NCBI RefSeq assembly: GCF_020892095.1
Contig: NZ_AP024845.1
Location: forward strand, 248,001-312,000
Source: Claveliimonas bilis
GTDB taxonomy: Bacteria > Bacillota > Clostridia > Lachnospirales > Lachnospiraceae
Direction: 5' to 3'
DNA length: 64,000 nt
The notes below the pieces were generated by a model. That model saw only the letters and a list, made by a program, of their open reading frames with translations. It was not told the origin of the DNA and ran no database searches. Of the stretch, positions 14,857-24,221 are shown piece by piece. Every line of letters starts with the position of its first letter. Within the stretch, counting starts at the first letter, position 1. The position numbers were made by a program, and so were the translations under genes.

Positions 14857-16944
14857 ATGATCAAAGAAACTCTGCCGCAGCATATGAAACCATTGGATAC
14901 GATTAAAGGCTTTCCCGTCCGTCCCGGGCTCTATGAATATTTCGGCGCATGGGCCATTCCGGGCGGCGTCAGCTTCACGGTCCATTCCCAAAATGCCTTC
15001 TCCTGTGAGATCCTTCTCTTTCACAGGGAAGCCGAAGAGCCATATGCTGTACTCCCCATCCCGGACAGTTACCGGATCGGCCACGTTTTTTCCATGATCG
15101 TGTTTGGTCTGGATGTGGAGGAATTTGAATATGCCTTCCGCCTGGATGGACCTTATGAACCGGAAAAGGGATTGATCTTTGACAAAAAAAATATTCTGAT
15201 CGATCCCTATGCCAAAGCCATCACCGGACAAAGCACCTGGGGAAAGAAAGTCCAAAAGAGCGGCTATCGGGCACGAGTTGTCAAAAACAATTTCTACTGG
15301 GGCGTGGAACCCCAGCTCTGCACGCCTATCGAGGATCTTATCATCTATGAACTCCATGTCCGGGGATTTACAAAAATGGCCCGGGATGTAACTGCTCCCG
15401 GCACATTTCGCGGGGTGCGTGAAAAAATCCCCTATTTGAAGTCTCTGGGTATAAACGCCGTGGAACTGATGCCTGTCTTTGAATTTGACGAGTTGATGGA
15501 TGAACGCACCGTAGACGGACATCAGCTCCTTAACTACTGGGGCTACAGCACTGTCAGCTTCTATGCTCCCAACACAAGTTACGCTTCTGATATTGAATAT
15601 AATCGGGAAGGACTGGAATTGAAAGAGCTGGTAAAAGAACTCCATGAAAACGGTATCGAGATCATACTGGATGTAGTTTTCAACCATACGGCTGAGGGCA
15701 ATGAAAAGGGACCTGTCTTTTCATTCAAAGGATTTGACAACAATATTTATTACATGCTCACCCCTGAAGGCTGCTATTACAATTTCAGCGGATGCGGGAA
15801 TACTATGAACTGTAATCACCCGGTTGTACAGCAGATGATACAAAGCTGCCTCAGATATTGGGTGACTACTTACCGGATTGACGGCTTTCGCTTTGATCTG
15901 GCCTCCATCCTGGGACGAAATGAAGATGGTTCTCCCATGGAACATCCCCCTCTTCTTAAGAGTCTTGCCTTTGATCCAGTGCTTGGAAATACAAAACTGA
16001 TTGCCGAAGCCTGGGATGCCGGCGGTCTTTATCAGGTAGGAAATTTCCCTTCTTTCCGGAGATGGAGTGAGTGGAACGGTCGTTACCGGGACGATATGAG
16101 AAGTTTCCTGAAAGGACAGATTGAATACACACCTGCAGCTCTTTGCCGAATTGCCGGTTCCCCGGATATTTACGATCCGGAAATCAGAGGCACCCACGCA
16201 TCTGTCAATTTCCTCACCTGCCATGATGGCTTTACATTGTATGATCTTTACGCTTACAATGAAAAACATAATGAGGCAAACGGATGGAATAATACAGACG
16301 GCGCCAACGACAACCGCAGCTGGAACTGCGGCGCTGAAGGAGATACAGATGACGCCGATGTCCTCTCCCTTCGCATGAAAATGATTCAAAATGCCTGCGC
16401 TGTACTGATGTGCAGCCGGGGAACCCCTATGTTTTTTGCAGGAGATGAATTTTGTAATACTCAGTTCGGCAACAACAATCCTTACTGTCAGGACAATGAG
16501 ATCTCCTGGCTCGACTGGACCCTTCTTGAAAAGCACCAGGATATCTTCCTTTTTTTCCAGTATATGATCCATTTCCGCAAAAATCATCCGGTTCTTCGAG
16601 GTTCCGGAAAAAGCTGCCGCTATGATCTTCCCGACGTAAGTTTTCACTCTGAAATACCATGGCAGTCTCCCGATTCAGGCGGAATCGGGGTGGCCGGAGT
16701 TCTCTTTGCCGGCTATGACGCGGATGCTGCCAGAGACGACATTGTTTTTCTCGCCATTAACGTACACTGGGAAGCCCATGATATCCAGGTTCCCCATCTC
16801 CCAGAGGGGCTTTGCTGGCACTTTGCTGTCAATACCGGCGATCAGGAACACCTCTTGTTTCATGATCCCCTTCCTGTGCTCTCCTGCGATCACTTTCTTA
16901 TTGGAGAACGCTCCGTGGTTATTCTTGTGGCTTCCCACCCATAG
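14857..16944 (+). CDS. glgX: Glycogen debranching enzyme / isoamylase (GH13)
   Basis: 695 residues from ATG 14857, ten bases after AGGAGG; the earlier ATG 14815 has no ribosome site. A CBM48-like N-terminal domain precedes the GH13 barrel. The catalytic residues are visible: nucleophile D347 in DGFRFDLAS, acid/base E384 in AEAWDAG, and transition-state D457 in LTCHDGF. FNHTAEG and GDEFCNTQFGNNNPYCQDNE fit the GlgX/TreX group, which hydrolyses alpha-1,6 branches of glycogen. There is no signal peptide, so it acts on internal glycogen. It stands alone; no other glg gene is in the window. Confidence 0.92.
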   Translation: MIKETLPQHMKPLDTIKGFPVRPGLYEYFGAWAIPGGVSFTVHSQNAFSCEILLFHREAEEPYAVLPIPDSYRIGHVFSMIVFGLDVEEFEYAFRLDGPYEPEKGLIFDKKNILIDPYAKAITGQSTWGKKVQKSGYRARVVKNNFYWGVEPQLCTPIEDLIIYELHVRGFTKMARDVTAPGTFRGVREKIPYLKSLGINAVELMPVFEFDELMDERTVDGHQLLNYWGYSTVSFYAPNTSYASDIEYNREGLELKELVKELHENGIEIILDVVFNHTAEGNEKGPVFSFKGFDNNIYYMLTPEGCYYNFSGCGNTMNCNHPVVQQMIQSCLRYWVTTYRIDGFRFDLASILGRNEDGSPMEHPPLLKSLAFDPVLGNTKLIAEAWDAGGLYQVGNFPSFRRWSEWNGRYRDDMRSFLKGQIEYTPAALCRIAGSPDIYDPEIRGTHASVNFLTCHDGFTLYDLYAYNEKHNEANGWNNTDGANDNRSWNCGAEGDTDDADVLSLRMKMIQNACAVLMCSRGTPMFFAGDEFCNTQFGNNNPYCQDNEISWLDWTLLEKHQDIFLFFQYMIHFRKNHPVLRGSGKSCRYDLPDVSFHSEIPWQSPDSGGIGVAGVLFAGYDADAARDDIVFLAINVHWEAHDIQVPHLPEGLCWHFAVNTGDQEHLLFHDPLPVLSCDHFLIGERSVVILVASHP

Positions 16945-16971
16945 GTGCTGGAACAAAGAGTTCTGCTAAAT

Positions 16972-17005
16972 AAAAAGTCCCGGGCTTATAAGCCCAGGAC
17001 TTTTT
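16972..17005. terminator. Bidirectional terminator (glgX / fructokinase)
   Basis: Stem AAAAAGTCCCGGGCTTA / TAAGCCCAGGACTTTTT with T-runs on both strands. It lies between the convergent glgX and fructokinase genes. The fructokinase stop codon (16986-16988) lies inside the stem. Confidence 0.88.
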
Positions 17006-17948
17006 CTATCTCTTCTTTTTCCGGCATCACTTTCAAAGCTCCCTTGCGGCTTGTGATGATGGATGCTCCTGCATTTGCAAAGCGAAGAAGCTCTTTTAAA
17101 TTTTCTTCTGTCAGATTCTCAAGGCCATGCTCCAGCACATAATTCAAAGCACACGCCTCGAAAGTATCGCCCGCCCCCGTAGTCTCAATAGTATCTTTTC
17201 TAATGAAAGGAGCTACCTCTACGATCATGTCCTTGTAATATGCCCTGCTTCCTTCTTTTCCAAGAGTCACAAAGATAAGAGGAATATCATAGCTTTCTCT
17301 TAGCATCTCCACACCTTTGTTGTAGTCGTCCGTTCCAGTCATAAATTCCATCTCATTATCGGAAATTTTCAGAATGTCGCATTTTCCAAGACCATATTCG
17401 ATCTCTTTTCTGGCATCCTCAAGGCTATCCCAGAGAGGCTCTCTTAAATTAGGATCAAAGGAAACCAAAAGGCCGTTCTCTTTTGCCACATCAATGGCAT
17501 ACCTTGTAGCTTCCCGCACTTCCGGGTGAGTGGAGGACAAAGTACCGAAGTGGAAAATTTTTGCCGCTTTTATGATCTCGGGATCGACTTCCTCTTTCTT
17601 CAGCATCATATCCGCTCCCGGATTCCGGTAAAAAGAAAATTCTCTATCCCCATCCGGAAAGGTATGGACAAAGGCAAGTGTGGTGTGAACCTCATCGTCC
17701 ATCATCAGATTTGTGACATCTGTTCCGCTCTCCTCCACTACTGTTTTCAGCATGGTTCCAAACTGATCCCGGCCCACTTTTCCGATAAAGGCCGTCTTCT
17801 TTCCCAGTTTGTTCAGCATAGCCAGCACATTACAGGGCGCTCCCCCCGGATTTGCCTCCATCAGGGGATTCCCCTGGCTGCTTAAACCATTTTCCGTGAA
17901 ATCAATCAAAAGCTCTCCCAATGCCACAACATCATACTTCTTCTCCAT
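16986..17948 (-). CDS. scrK: PfkB-family fructokinase
   Basis: 320 residues from ATG 17948 behind GAGGAGG; the longer reading upstream lacks a ribosome site. PfkB signatures are visible: N-terminal GELLIDF, NPGGAPCNVLAMLNKLGKKTAFIGKVG-type substrate segment, and the C-terminal anion-hole motif TTGAGDTFEA with the catalytic aspartate. It phosphorylates fructose to fructose-6-phosphate with ATP. It is the last gene of the operon LacI/ABC/GH172/GH32, 26 bases after the GH32 gene, matching release of free fructose inside the cell. Confidence 0.92.
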   Translation of the reverse strand: MEKKYDVVALGELLIDFTENGLSSQGNPLMEANPGGAPCNVLAMLNKLGKKTAFIGKVGRDQFGTMLKTVVEESGTDVTNLMMDDEVHTTLAFVHTFPDGDREFSFYRNPGADMMLKKEEVDPEIIKAAKIFHFGTLSSTHPEVREATRYAIDVAKENGLLVSFDPNLREPLWDSLEDARKEIEYGLGKCDILKISDNEMEFMTGTDDYNKGVEMLRESYDIPLIFVTLGKEGSRAYYKDMIVEVAPFIRKDTIETTGAGDTFEACALNYVLEHGLENLTEENLKELLRFANAGASIITSRKGALKVMPEKEEIEKVLGL

Positions 17949-17974
17949 ATCTTTCCTCCTCATTTTCGTCGTCC

Positions 17975-19462
17975 CTAGCAGTCCATCACCTTTTTTAAGG
18001 CCCATGTCTCCAGAGATCGGATTTTTAATTTTCCCCGGGGAACAGATATCCTGTTATGATCCTGTGTCTCGTCTGCAAAAATATTACAACTGTGATTTGT
18101 CTCATAATTTTCCGCAAAAACTTCTATGGAGCTTTTATCTGAAAAGATATGTATAAGAAGCTTTTCCCTGTCCTTCATTTTCAGAGGACTGTGGCTGGCC
18201 CCTTTGCTCCATCCGTCTGCATGTTCCCGCGAAACCTGCATACTCTGATCCCTAAGGTCAAACATGACTTCCGTCTTTCTCTCGTTATCAGACCGAAGCT
18301 GCAAAGAAAATTTCTCCGCTGTCGTACTGCCAAGATCAATTTCCAGTTTAAGTTCATAGGACACACCGTCACTAAGTGGGATATCCATGGTCTCCTCTTC
18401 CAGCAAAATTTCTTCTTTCACACAGGCGCCTTCTCTAAGAAGCTTCAGCTCCTCTACCGGCTCAAATCTCAGTGTATGATCCGGGTTCATTTTTACTTCT
18501 CTTGGAATATTGAAAGAACCGCACCATCCTTCTTTATATGTCGGACCCCAGTCTTTCCAGAAAGGCATCCAGTCCCAGCCGTTAGCCCAGCTGATGAGAA
18601 TGCGCCTTCCTCTTGGATCTTCAAAAGACTGTGGTGCATAATAGTCAAATCCCCAGTCAATCTCCCCGCTGACATCATAGACAAACTTTCCCGTTTCATA
18701 GTTAAGATCTCCCACCAGATAGACGCTGGTCCTCTCACCAGCCCCCATAGGTGAAAACATAAGGACATATTTGTCTCCCAGCGGATAGATATCCGGACAT
18801 TCCCACATGTAGCCCCACTCGCCCCGGCTTTCTGCCAGTACATTTACAAAATCCCAATTCAGCATATCCCTGGAGCAGTAAAGCAAAGCCTGTGCAAAAT
18901 CATTTTTCCTTGCACCACATATCATATAATATTTTTCATCATGTTTCCAGACTTTTGGGTCACGAAAAAAATCTTTTGGTACATTTGGCGGAGCTGTGAT
19001 CACAGGATTGCCCTCATACTTTTCAAAATGGATCCCGTCCTCACTGTATGCGATACACTGGGACTGCTCAAATCCATTTCCATCATTCTTTGTTCCGGTG
19101 TACATAAGGAACAGTTTGCCATCATGCTCAATGGCACTTCCGGAAAAACAGCCTCCCCGCATATGGTCGTCATAGCTCTCGCTCGGCGCAAGAGCCAAAG
19201 GAAGGTACTCCCAGTGCACCAGATCTTCACTGACTGCATGGCCCCAATGCATGTAATCCCAGAATCCGTAATAGGGATTATACTGGAAAAACAGATGGTA
19301 CCTGCCTTTGTAATAAATCAGGCCGTTAGGGTCGTTGATCCACCCGGTCTGGGCCATGAAATGATAATTCTGGCGCATTCTGCCCTGCTTTACCAGCTCT
19401 TTTTTTCTATCAATCTCTTCCTGGGCCTTTTCTATTTTTTCCTGCATTAATTTCTTTGACAT
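17975..19462 (-). CDS. GH32 beta-fructofuranosidase (sucrose-6-P hydrolase type)
   Basis: 495 residues from ATG 19462, no signal peptide, so cytosolic. The five-bladed propeller catalytic residues are visible: nucleophile D in WINDPNG (about 41-47), FRDPKVW for the transition-state aspartate, and the acid/base E in ECPDIY. A C-terminal beta-sandwich follows. GH32 enzymes of this type split sucrose(-6-P) or short beta-fructosides. No PTS is present and the partner genes are an ABC importer and GH172, so a non-phosphorylated fructose disaccharide such as inulobiose is at least as likely a substrate as sucrose-6-phosphate (inference). Confidence 0.9.
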   Translation of the reverse strand: MSKKLMQEKIEKAQEEIDRKKELVKQGRMRQNYHFMAQTGWINDPNGLIYYKGRYHLFFQYNPYYGFWDYMHWGHAVSEDLVHWEYLPLALAPSESYDDHMRGGCFSGSAIEHDGKLFLMYTGTKNDGNGFEQSQCIAYSEDGIHFEKYEGNPVITAPPNVPKDFFRDPKVWKHDEKYYMICGARKNDFAQALLYCSRDMLNWDFVNVLAESRGEWGYMWECPDIYPLGDKYVLMFSPMGAGERTSVYLVGDLNYETGKFVYDVSGEIDWGFDYYAPQSFEDPRGRRILISWANGWDWMPFWKDWGPTYKEGWCGSFNIPREVKMNPDHTLRFEPVEELKLLREGACVKEEILLEEETMDIPLSDGVSYELKLEIDLGSTTAEKFSLQLRSDNERKTEVMFDLRDQSMQVSREHADGWSKGASHSPLKMKDREKLLIHIFSDKSSIEVFAENYETNHSCNIFADETQDHNRISVPRGKLKIRSLETWALKKVMDC

Positions 19463-19482
19463 AAGCGTTTGCTTCCTTTATG

Positions 19483-20826
19483 TTATTTATAGTCATCTCT
19501 TAATTTTTTTGCAAATTCTGTATTCAGGCGGGATTCTCTTCTTGCTTTATCCTCCTTGATTCTGAACTGCTCTTCCCTGGCCGGTTTATAGACATTCCAG
19601 CGCTCTTCATAAGAACTTCTGGCCGCCTTCATTTCCTCTGTCAATTCCGGCTGTGTCAGTTTCCTCTCCGGAAGCTTAGGAACATTCGGCAGTCTTTCTT
19701 CCACAGGAAGGATCTCAATGGGCTGCGCTGTAGGAAGAGTCTGATACCAATATGCGGTAGAACTCCAATCGTCAGAGAGATGATTTGCATGTCCATGCTC
19801 AATCGTTACTTTCAAATGTTTTTCAAACCGTACCGGATCCGTGATATGGAAACGGTAGGATACCTGGAATCCATCTGTATCTCCCTCGTGGACAATTGTT
19901 CCGAAAAACGGAAAGGCATTCCTCTGCATTCCCCAGGCATGGTTAAAGTAATCCTCTGTTCCGGTTCCATTCAGGCTAGGATACTCTTCTCCGTCGATGA
20001 AGAACATATCGTTTCCTTCTCCCCACCAGCTACCCTGGTAATGTTTTACTGTCAGATTGCAGCCCACATAGTGTCCGGTTCCTTCCACATCCAGTACAAC
20101 ATAATTGCCATCCCCTTTTAAGTTAGTGACATTATTTACCTCCGGAGAATTGACCTGAATATCCGGTCCCCATCCATCGCAGGGATTTTCCCGATGCCAG
20201 GAAGCATGGAAGTATGCTGTGTTCTCATCCAGTGGTTCCTTGTACATTTCATAATCAATATTAAAATATAAAATAAACGGAATGTCATTTTCATTGATGA
20301 TCTCAATTTTTGCCTTCTTATTAAAAGGCATCGGGAAATAACAGGACACCGAACAGGGTGCTCCATATCTTCCTGCCTCCTCCGGCTTCAGGGAAACATT
20401 AAAAGGAAGGGAGGAAAAATTTCCCGGATAACAGTTACCGATGCAAAAGAAATCGCCAAAAGGTGCAAGCACGCTCGGAGTATCCTGATCGTCCCATGTA
20501 ATTTTAATCAGAGCCTTTCTGTAATAGAAAGGATCATAATCATCCCAGATTACACCCAGCGCCGGATGGATTTCCATAACAGGCGCTGCCGATGCATTCA
20601 GCTTCGGATCCAGAATACTGGGGGATTTCACTCTTCTGCAGGAAGAGGTCATCCAGATATGTGTAATACAACCCGGTCCTTCTATTTCTCCAAGTGTAAT
20701 GCTCTCCCCTGCTGGAATTTCCCAGTAATCCTGATTTTTTCCTCTCTGATCCCAGCTCGCCAGGCGTCCGTTTCTTGCCTTTTTAATTGTTGTCAAATCT
20801 TTAAATAATCCTGATACATTACTCAT
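19483..20826 (-). CDS. GH172 (DUF2961) alpha-fructofuranosidase / difructose dianhydride-type enzyme
   Basis: 447 residues from ATG 20826, no signal peptide. DUF2961 hallmarks are present: SWDQRGKNQDYWEIPAG near the N-terminus, GPGCITHIWMT, WWGEGNDMFF and GTGTEDYFNHAWGMQ. E270 (WGE-GND) and E291 (GTGT-E-DYF) are 21 apart. From memory these are the position numbers reported for the catalytic glutamates of Bifidobacterium dentium alphaFFase1, which interconverts difructose dianhydride I and inulobiose. Some GH172 enzymes instead cut alpha-D-arabinofuranosides. Neighbours are GH32 and fructokinase, so a fructose substrate is favoured. A C-terminal charged tail (about 395-447) looks coiled-coil. 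Confidence 0.85.
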   Translation of the reverse strand: MSNVSGLFKDLTTIKKARNGRLASWDQRGKNQDYWEIPAGESITLGEIEGPGCITHIWMTSSCRRVKSPSILDPKLNASAAPVMEIHPALGVIWDDYDPFYYRKALIKITWDDQDTPSVLAPFGDFFCIGNCYPGNFSSLPFNVSLKPEEAGRYGAPCSVSCYFPMPFNKKAKIEIINENDIPFILYFNIDYEMYKEPLDENTAYFHASWHRENPCDGWGPDIQVNSPEVNNVTNLKGDGNYVVLDVEGTGHYVGCNLTVKHYQGSWWGEGNDMFFIDGEEYPSLNGTGTEDYFNHAWGMQRNAFPFFGTIVHEGDTDGFQVSYRFHITDPVRFEKHLKVTIEHGHANHLSDDWSSTAYWYQTLPTAQPIEILPVEERLPNVPKLPERKLTQPELTEEMKAARSSYEERWNVYKPAREEQFRIKEDKARRESRLNTEFAKKLRDDYK

Positions 20827-20849
20827 AATTTTTTTCCTTTCTCCTGTTT

Positions 20850-21680
20850 TTATCCTTTGACAGCTCCTGCTGTCATTCCTTCTACAATATGCTTCTGGAA
20901 AATCCCATAGAAAATCAGCTCTGGAATAATGATCATCACACTGGAAGCAATAATGCCGCCGTAATCCACTGTGTAGTTGCCCTTAAAGAAGGATGCTCCC
21001 ATGGAAAGAGTGTAATCTGATACATCCCTTAGCATAACTGAGGCAAACGGATATTCATTCCAGATATAAAGGACATTAAATGTTACAATAGTAGCGATAA
21101 CCGGCTTCGACATAGGAAGGATCACCCGGAACATCAGATCCCACAGAGAACAGCCGTCTATGATGGCCGCCTCGTCAATCTCCACAGGAAGAGATTTCAT
21201 ATAATTGGTAAGCAAAAGCGTATTAAAGGAAATTGATGTCGCCACATAGGGCATGATCAGCGCAAACTGTTCCCTTAAATGAAGCCTCACATTGATCTGA
21301 TACACCGGAAACAGCAGAATAAATGGTGAGATTGACAATCCAATGATTAAAAATCCATACAGCATGGACCGGATCTTTTTGTTTTTGAACACCATCCTGC
21401 TTAAGACAAAAGAGCTGAAAAAGGTGATCACCAGCTCTATGATCAGCGAAACCACGCACACAAAGATTGTGTTGCCATAAAGTCTGATAAAATCAAGAGT
21501 CTTAGTGGCATTGATATAATTCTCCAGATTCAGTGATTCCGGAAGCGCCAGTGGATTTGTCATAATATCGGCGCTGCTCCTGAAGGAGAGGATCAGCATC
21601 CAGATAAAAGGGAATACAACAATCAACGTAATGGCAATGATCAAAATATACATCACTGTTTTTTTCTTTTTTCCGATCAT
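20850..21680 (-). CDS. ABC sugar transporter permease (MalG type)
   Basis: 276 residues, six hydrophobic helices. The EAA loop is visible about two-thirds along (EIDEAAIIDGCSLWDLMFRVILPMSKP), the contact for the ATPase. The start overlaps the stop of the other permease gene by four bases (ATGA). It belongs to the CUT1 importer group for oligosaccharides. No dedicated ATPase gene is in the operon, so a shared MsmK-type ATPase encoded elsewhere must power it (inference from family habit). Confidence 0.92.
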   Translation of the reverse strand: MIGKKKKTVMYILIIAITLIVVFPFIWMLILSFRSSADIMTNPLALPESLNLENYINATKTLDFIRLYGNTIFVCVVSLIIELVITFFSSFVLSRMVFKNKKIRSMLYGFLIIGLSISPFILLFPVYQINVRLHLREQFALIMPYVATSISFNTLLLTNYMKSLPVEIDEAAIIDGCSLWDLMFRVILPMSKPVIATIVTFNVLYIWNEYPFASVMLRDVSDYTLSMGASFFKGNYTVDYGGIIASSVMIIIPELIFYGIFQKHIVEGMTAGAVKG

Positions 21681-22561
21681 CTTTTGTTCCCTCCTTCTCT
21701 TTCCCGTGTCAAAAAGGAATAAATCCCCGTAATAATTAAAGACAGTACAAATGTTACCGTTGCAAGAGACATTCCGTATCCATAATTGCCGCTGGTGAAT
21801 GTAGTAGAATAACTATAGGTAACCAGTGTTTCCGACAGATGGTTCGGACCACCTCCCGTTGTCTGCTGCACGATCTCAAAGATCTTGAATACTCCGGTAA
21901 TGATGAGCACCGCCACCGTAGAGATGGTGGAACGCATCATAGGAATAATGACATATCGAATCTTCTGCATCGTGCTGGCGCCATCAATCTTTACTGCTTC
22001 CAGCACTTCCTCCGGTATCATTTTCAGTCCTGCAATAAAAATAGTCACCAGATACCCCAGCTGCTGCCAGAAATAAATGAAAGCAATACTGTAGGGCGAA
22101 AGCGTCTCTCCGCCGATCCACTTCTGTTTTAAAAAGTCAAGATGAAGCGCGTCTAAAATGTTGTTGATGATCCCCACATTGGGATCCAAAATATAAACCC
22201 AGATAATACCTACAATGATCGGCGCAATAATTGCCGGGGAGAATATAAGGGCTTTCGCAAAATCTGTGCCTTTCAGTTTATTGTTCAGCAAAAGGGCGAT
22301 CAAAAATGAAATTGTCAAAAGAAGAACAAATGCAAGCACAAAAATGATCATTGTATTTTTAAGCGACACCCAAAACACTTTATCTTTAAAAAGCCTCATG
22401 TAATTCTCAAGTCCTACAAACGTTGCTTTTCCGATTCCCGAATATTTGGTGAAACTGTACCATACAGCAATCCCGATCGGCAAAATGATAAACACACTGT
22501 AAACAATCAACGTAGGTAGTACCAGTCCGATCTTATATCTTTTTTTACTAAGCCAATACAT
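21677..22561 (-). CDS. ABC sugar transporter permease (MalF type)
   Basis: 294 residues with six membrane helices. The EAA motif is EEVLEAVKIDGASTMQKIRYVIIPMM. It pairs with the MalG-type permease downstream, with which it overlaps by 4 bases. It is encoded 73 bases after the binding-protein gene. Together they form a CUT1-class importer for a di- or oligosaccharide; the enzymes downstream point to a fructose-containing one. Confidence 0.92.
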   Translation of the reverse strand: MYWLSKKRYKIGLVLPTLIVYSVFIILPIGIAVWYSFTKYSGIGKATFVGLENYMRLFKDKVFWVSLKNTMIIFVLAFVLLLTISFLIALLLNNKLKGTDFAKALIFSPAIIAPIIVGIIWVYILDPNVGIINNILDALHLDFLKQKWIGGETLSPYSIAFIYFWQQLGYLVTIFIAGLKMIPEEVLEAVKIDGASTMQKIRYVIIPMMRSTISTVAVLIITGVFKIFEIVQQTTGGGPNHLSETLVTYSYSTTFTSGNYGYGMSLATVTFVLSLIITGIYSFLTREREGGNKR

Positions 22562-22634
22562 AATTTATCTCCTCCGGCAGTTTCTTCTATATCATAACTT
22601 GATTCCTGCTATATACTCTGTTTTTGCTGCCGCT

Positions 22635-23951
22635 CTATTCATAGGACAAAGTTTCATCCATTTTGTCCAGGGCTTCTTCCGGTGTGTATGTTCCCTGAAG
22701 CACTCCGAAAATACCATTGTAAAGTTCTGTCTGAACAGCAGAGCCAACTGTAAGGTCCGGAGCTGATTCGGGGCTTGGCCATCCTGCTGACAGAGCTTCC
22801 AGCATTGCGTTCATGGCATACTGTGTGTCGGAAGCTGCAATACCTTCATAAGAGGTTGCCGGGAAGATAGAGCCTTCATACGACATTTTTGCCGCATCTT
22901 CACTGTAGTAGAAATTAAGGAATGTATAGACAGCTTCCTTCATTGTCTCGTCATCTGCTGTTTCTGCATTGACTGCAATAGGAGCTGCGGGAACTTTCAT
23001 CGCCACGTTCTGTTCATAATCACTGTCTGTAAAGACAGGTCCCCACCAGAATCCTACTTTATCGCCAAGATTTTCATCAAACTCACTGCAATCCCACTGT
23101 CCTGTGCCAAACATTGCTGCCGTACCGTTGTCAAAGAGCTGTTTTGCATCAAAATATTCAATAGTTGCCATATTGTCCGGAAAAGCACCTGCATCTTTTA
23201 ACCCTTCCATTTTTTCAAAGCAGGCAACAAGATCCGAATTATTGAATTTCTTCTCTCCACTTAAAATCGCATCGATATTTTCAGACCATCCGTATCTTTC
23301 CAGAAATTCATTAAACTCCCACATTGTGTAGCTGCTGTTTTTGCTTCCGATGGCAATCGGAGTGACGCCGGATTCCTTTAATTTGGCGATCATATCCAGA
23401 AACTCTTCATATGTAGTCTCATTTGTAGGATATTCTACCCCGGCAGCGTCAAATAATTCTTTATTATAGAAAAATCCCTGAACATTACACTGATAAGGCA
23501 AACCATACTGAATCTCACCGTTGTTATAACTGTCTTCCATTCCATTTAAAGCTTCGTCAATATCTGTATTTTCCTTCAGATAATCTGACAGATCCATCAA
23601 CACACCCGACTCTGCATACTCTGGAGCCTGAGCTCCCTCCACCCAGAAAATATCCGGAAGGGTTCCATCCGTAGACTGAAGCTTCAGATTCTTGGAATGA
23701 GTTTCCGTATCTGCCGCTTCAAATTCCACCTTATATTTTCCTTCATACTTCTTGTTAAATTCCTGGACAATGTTGTAAGTCACAGGCTCCTGATCTTCCG
23801 GGTTGGCTACATGAATACCAAACTTGATCGTAGTTTCTCCACCGTCACTGTTCTCTTCGTCTGTGCTGCTTCCGCATCCCGCCAGCAGGCCTGCTGAAAG
23901 AACTGTAACGAGACTTGCGGAAATCCACCTTTTTGCCGTCATTTTTTTCAT
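22635..23951 (-). CDS. ABC transporter sugar-binding lipoprotein
   Basis: 438 residues from ATG 23951. The N-terminal lipoprotein signal is MKKMTAKRWISASLVTVLSA with lipobox LLAGC (C26), so the mature protein is anchored outside the membrane. The remainder is a family 1 solute-binding fold (IKFGIHVANPEDQEP, FYNKELFDAAGVEYPTNETTYEEFLDMIAKLKESG). It is the first structural gene after the LacI gene and follows two operators at 23976-24047. It selects the imported sugar. Confidence 0.93.
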   Translation of the reverse strand: MKKMTAKRWISASLVTVLSAGLLAGCGSSTDEENSDGGETTIKFGIHVANPEDQEPVTYNIVQEFNKKYEGKYKVEFEAADTETHSKNLKLQSTDGTLPDIFWVEGAQAPEYAESGVLMDLSDYLKENTDIDEALNGMEDSYNNGEIQYGLPYQCNVQGFFYNKELFDAAGVEYPTNETTYEEFLDMIAKLKESGVTPIAIGSKNSSYTMWEFNEFLERYGWSENIDAILSGEKKFNNSDLVACFEKMEGLKDAGAFPDNMATIEYFDAKQLFDNGTAAMFGTGQWDCSEFDENLGDKVGFWWGPVFTDSDYEQNVAMKVPAAPIAVNAETADDETMKEAVYTFLNFYYSEDAAKMSYEGSIFPATSYEGIAASDTQYAMNAMLEALSAGWPSPESAPDLTVGSAVQTELYNGIFGVLQGTYTPEEALDKMDETLSYE

Positions 23952-23975
23952 AAAAATCGTCCTCCTCTTTCTCCT

Positions 23976-24047
23976 TATGGAACCCGTTCCATAGTAGTTA
24001 AAAATGAAAAGCCAAATTGTTTCTGTTTGATAATGGAACCCGTTCCA
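23976..24047. promoter_or_regulatory. Twin LacI-type operators upstream of sugar operon
   Basis: TGGAACCCGTTCCA occurs at 23978-23991 (extended arms TATGGAAC / GTTCCATA, 23976-23993) and again at 24034-24047. The centres are 56 bp apart. Both lie between the LacI gene and its downstream binding-protein gene. The two copies allow looping or cooperative binding. I could not define the -35/-10 with confidence. The sequence departs from the CcpA cre consensus at the central CG. Confidence 0.82.
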
Positions 24048-24221
24048 CTTTTCAGTAAAAAAAATAATTTTTGGCTTTCATTTTTCCGGTTACATCTTAT
24101 TCCGTATTTCCCTGCGCGCTCCGGGAATACTTTATAAGTTATTTTCAATATAGCACCCTTGTCTATTTGTGTCAATACCAACATCAAAAAATATGCTTTT
24201 TTGTGTATTCTTACTAATTTC

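Noticed and set aside
23978-24047. Operators as CcpA cre sites
   Set aside because: The central CG is displaced (CCCG), and the flanking positions do not fit the cre consensus; an adjacent LacI gene is the simpler reader.
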